Source: Quadrisphaera sp. (lineage in GTDB: Bacteria; Actinomycetota; Actinomycetes; Actinomycetales; Quadrisphaeraceae). Taken from it: a stretch of 7,703 bases of DNA. Shown here one piece after another: positions 7,354 through 7,703 of the stretch. The notes beneath the pieces are model-generated. The model worked only from the letters and a program-made list of their open reading frames with translations, ran no database searches and was not told the DNA's origin. Every line of letters begins with the position of its first letter. The stretch's first letter is position 1. The stretch covers positions 1 to 7,703 of the forward strand of contig JARIBR010000339.1 of the NCBI GenBank assembly GCA_029258695.1, written 5' to 3'. The translations under genes were made by a program, and so were the position numbers.

Positions 7354-7703
7354 TCAGCCGTCGACGACGGCGCGCATCGCGTCCACGATCGTGGCCTGCC
7401 GGTGCGTGAGCCGGGTGAGCCGGCCCTCCGTCATCGTCGCGAGCTGCTCCTCGTCGAAGAAGATCATCTCGGGCATCTCGACCCCGGCGGCGTCCGCGGC
7501 CTCCCGGACCCCGTCGACCGCGGTGCTGTAGCCGATGTACTCCAGCTCCGCGAGCGAGACGGCCGGGTCGAGCATCCGGTCGATGAAGGCGTGGGCGGCG
7601 ACCGGGTGGGGCGCTCCGGCCGCGATCGCCCAGTTGTCCTGCCACAGGTTCGTCGGGGACGGCAGGACCCACCGCCACCGCTCCGGGTCCTCGCTGCCCA
7701 GCT
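7354..7703 (-). CDS. Second PotD-like polyamine-binding protein (5' end outside window)
   Basis: C-terminal 115 residues of a substrate-binding protein, read from 7701 to the TGA at 7356-7354; the start lies beyond the window edge. By hand alignment 79 of 115 residues are identical to the C-terminus of the PotD encoded at 1432-2622, with no gap needed. The ligand-pocket pair W-x-D in NLWQDNWAI (E. coli PotD W255 and D257) is kept, as are VSLAELEYIGY and the LATMTEG segment near the end. Identity is highest around the pocket and falls towards the C-terminus, a pattern of a diverged paralogue under selection rather than a decaying copy. There is no stop or frameshift in the visible part. It is separated from the next gene by 247 bp, so it is probably transcribed separately or is the end of another transporter operon. 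Ligand likely also a polyamine, possibly with different preference. Confidence 0.9.
   Translation of the reverse strand, partial: LGSEDPERWRWVLPSPTNLWQDNWAIAAGAPHPVAAHAFIDRMLDPAVSLAELEYIGYSTAVDGVREAADAAGVEMPEMIFFDEEQLATMTEGRLTRLTHRQATIVDAMRAVVDG

Overview
The window is very GC-rich with strong G/C third-position bias, GTG starts and stop/start overlaps. This points to a high-GC actinobacterium (Actinomycetota); I cannot name the genus. Every gene I can support is on the minus strand, so the window reads biologically from 7703 down to 1. There are no tRNA or rRNA genes, insertion sequences, CRISPR arrays or phage genes.

Layout in transcription order: (1) 7703-7354, the last 115 residues of a PotD-like polyamine-binding protein, cut by the window edge. 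(2) 7353-7107, a 247-bp non-coding region, the only real intergenic space, with several inverted and direct repeats and a plausible promoter. (3) 7106-5604, a PuuB-like FAD-dependent amine oxidoreductase. (4) 5607-3853, a YtcJ-type amidohydrolase. (5) 3856-2612, PotA, the ABC transporter ATPase. (6) 2622-1432, PotD, a Tat/lipoprotein substrate-binding protein. (7) 1435-530, PotB permease. (8) 533-1, the first 177 residues of PotC permease, cut by the window edge.

Genes 3 to 8 form a tightly packed operon. Four junctions are 4-nt GTGA or ATGA overlaps and the fifth (potA/potD) is an 11-nt overlap. The PotD ligand-contact residues known from E. coli PotD are almost all matched, so the transporter very probably takes up putrescine, spermidine or a close relative. 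The two enzyme genes at the operon head suggest the imported amine, or an N-acylated derivative, is oxidised and hydrolysed inside the cell. The upstream partial gene is a close paralogue of the operon's own potD, so this locus holds two binding proteins on either side of the catabolic genes.

Most notable: an amidohydrolase fused by translational coupling into a polyamine uptake/oxidation operon, the duplicated binding protein, and an undescribed set of operator-like repeats in front of the oxidoreductase gene. Nothing here looks like a wholly new class of system.
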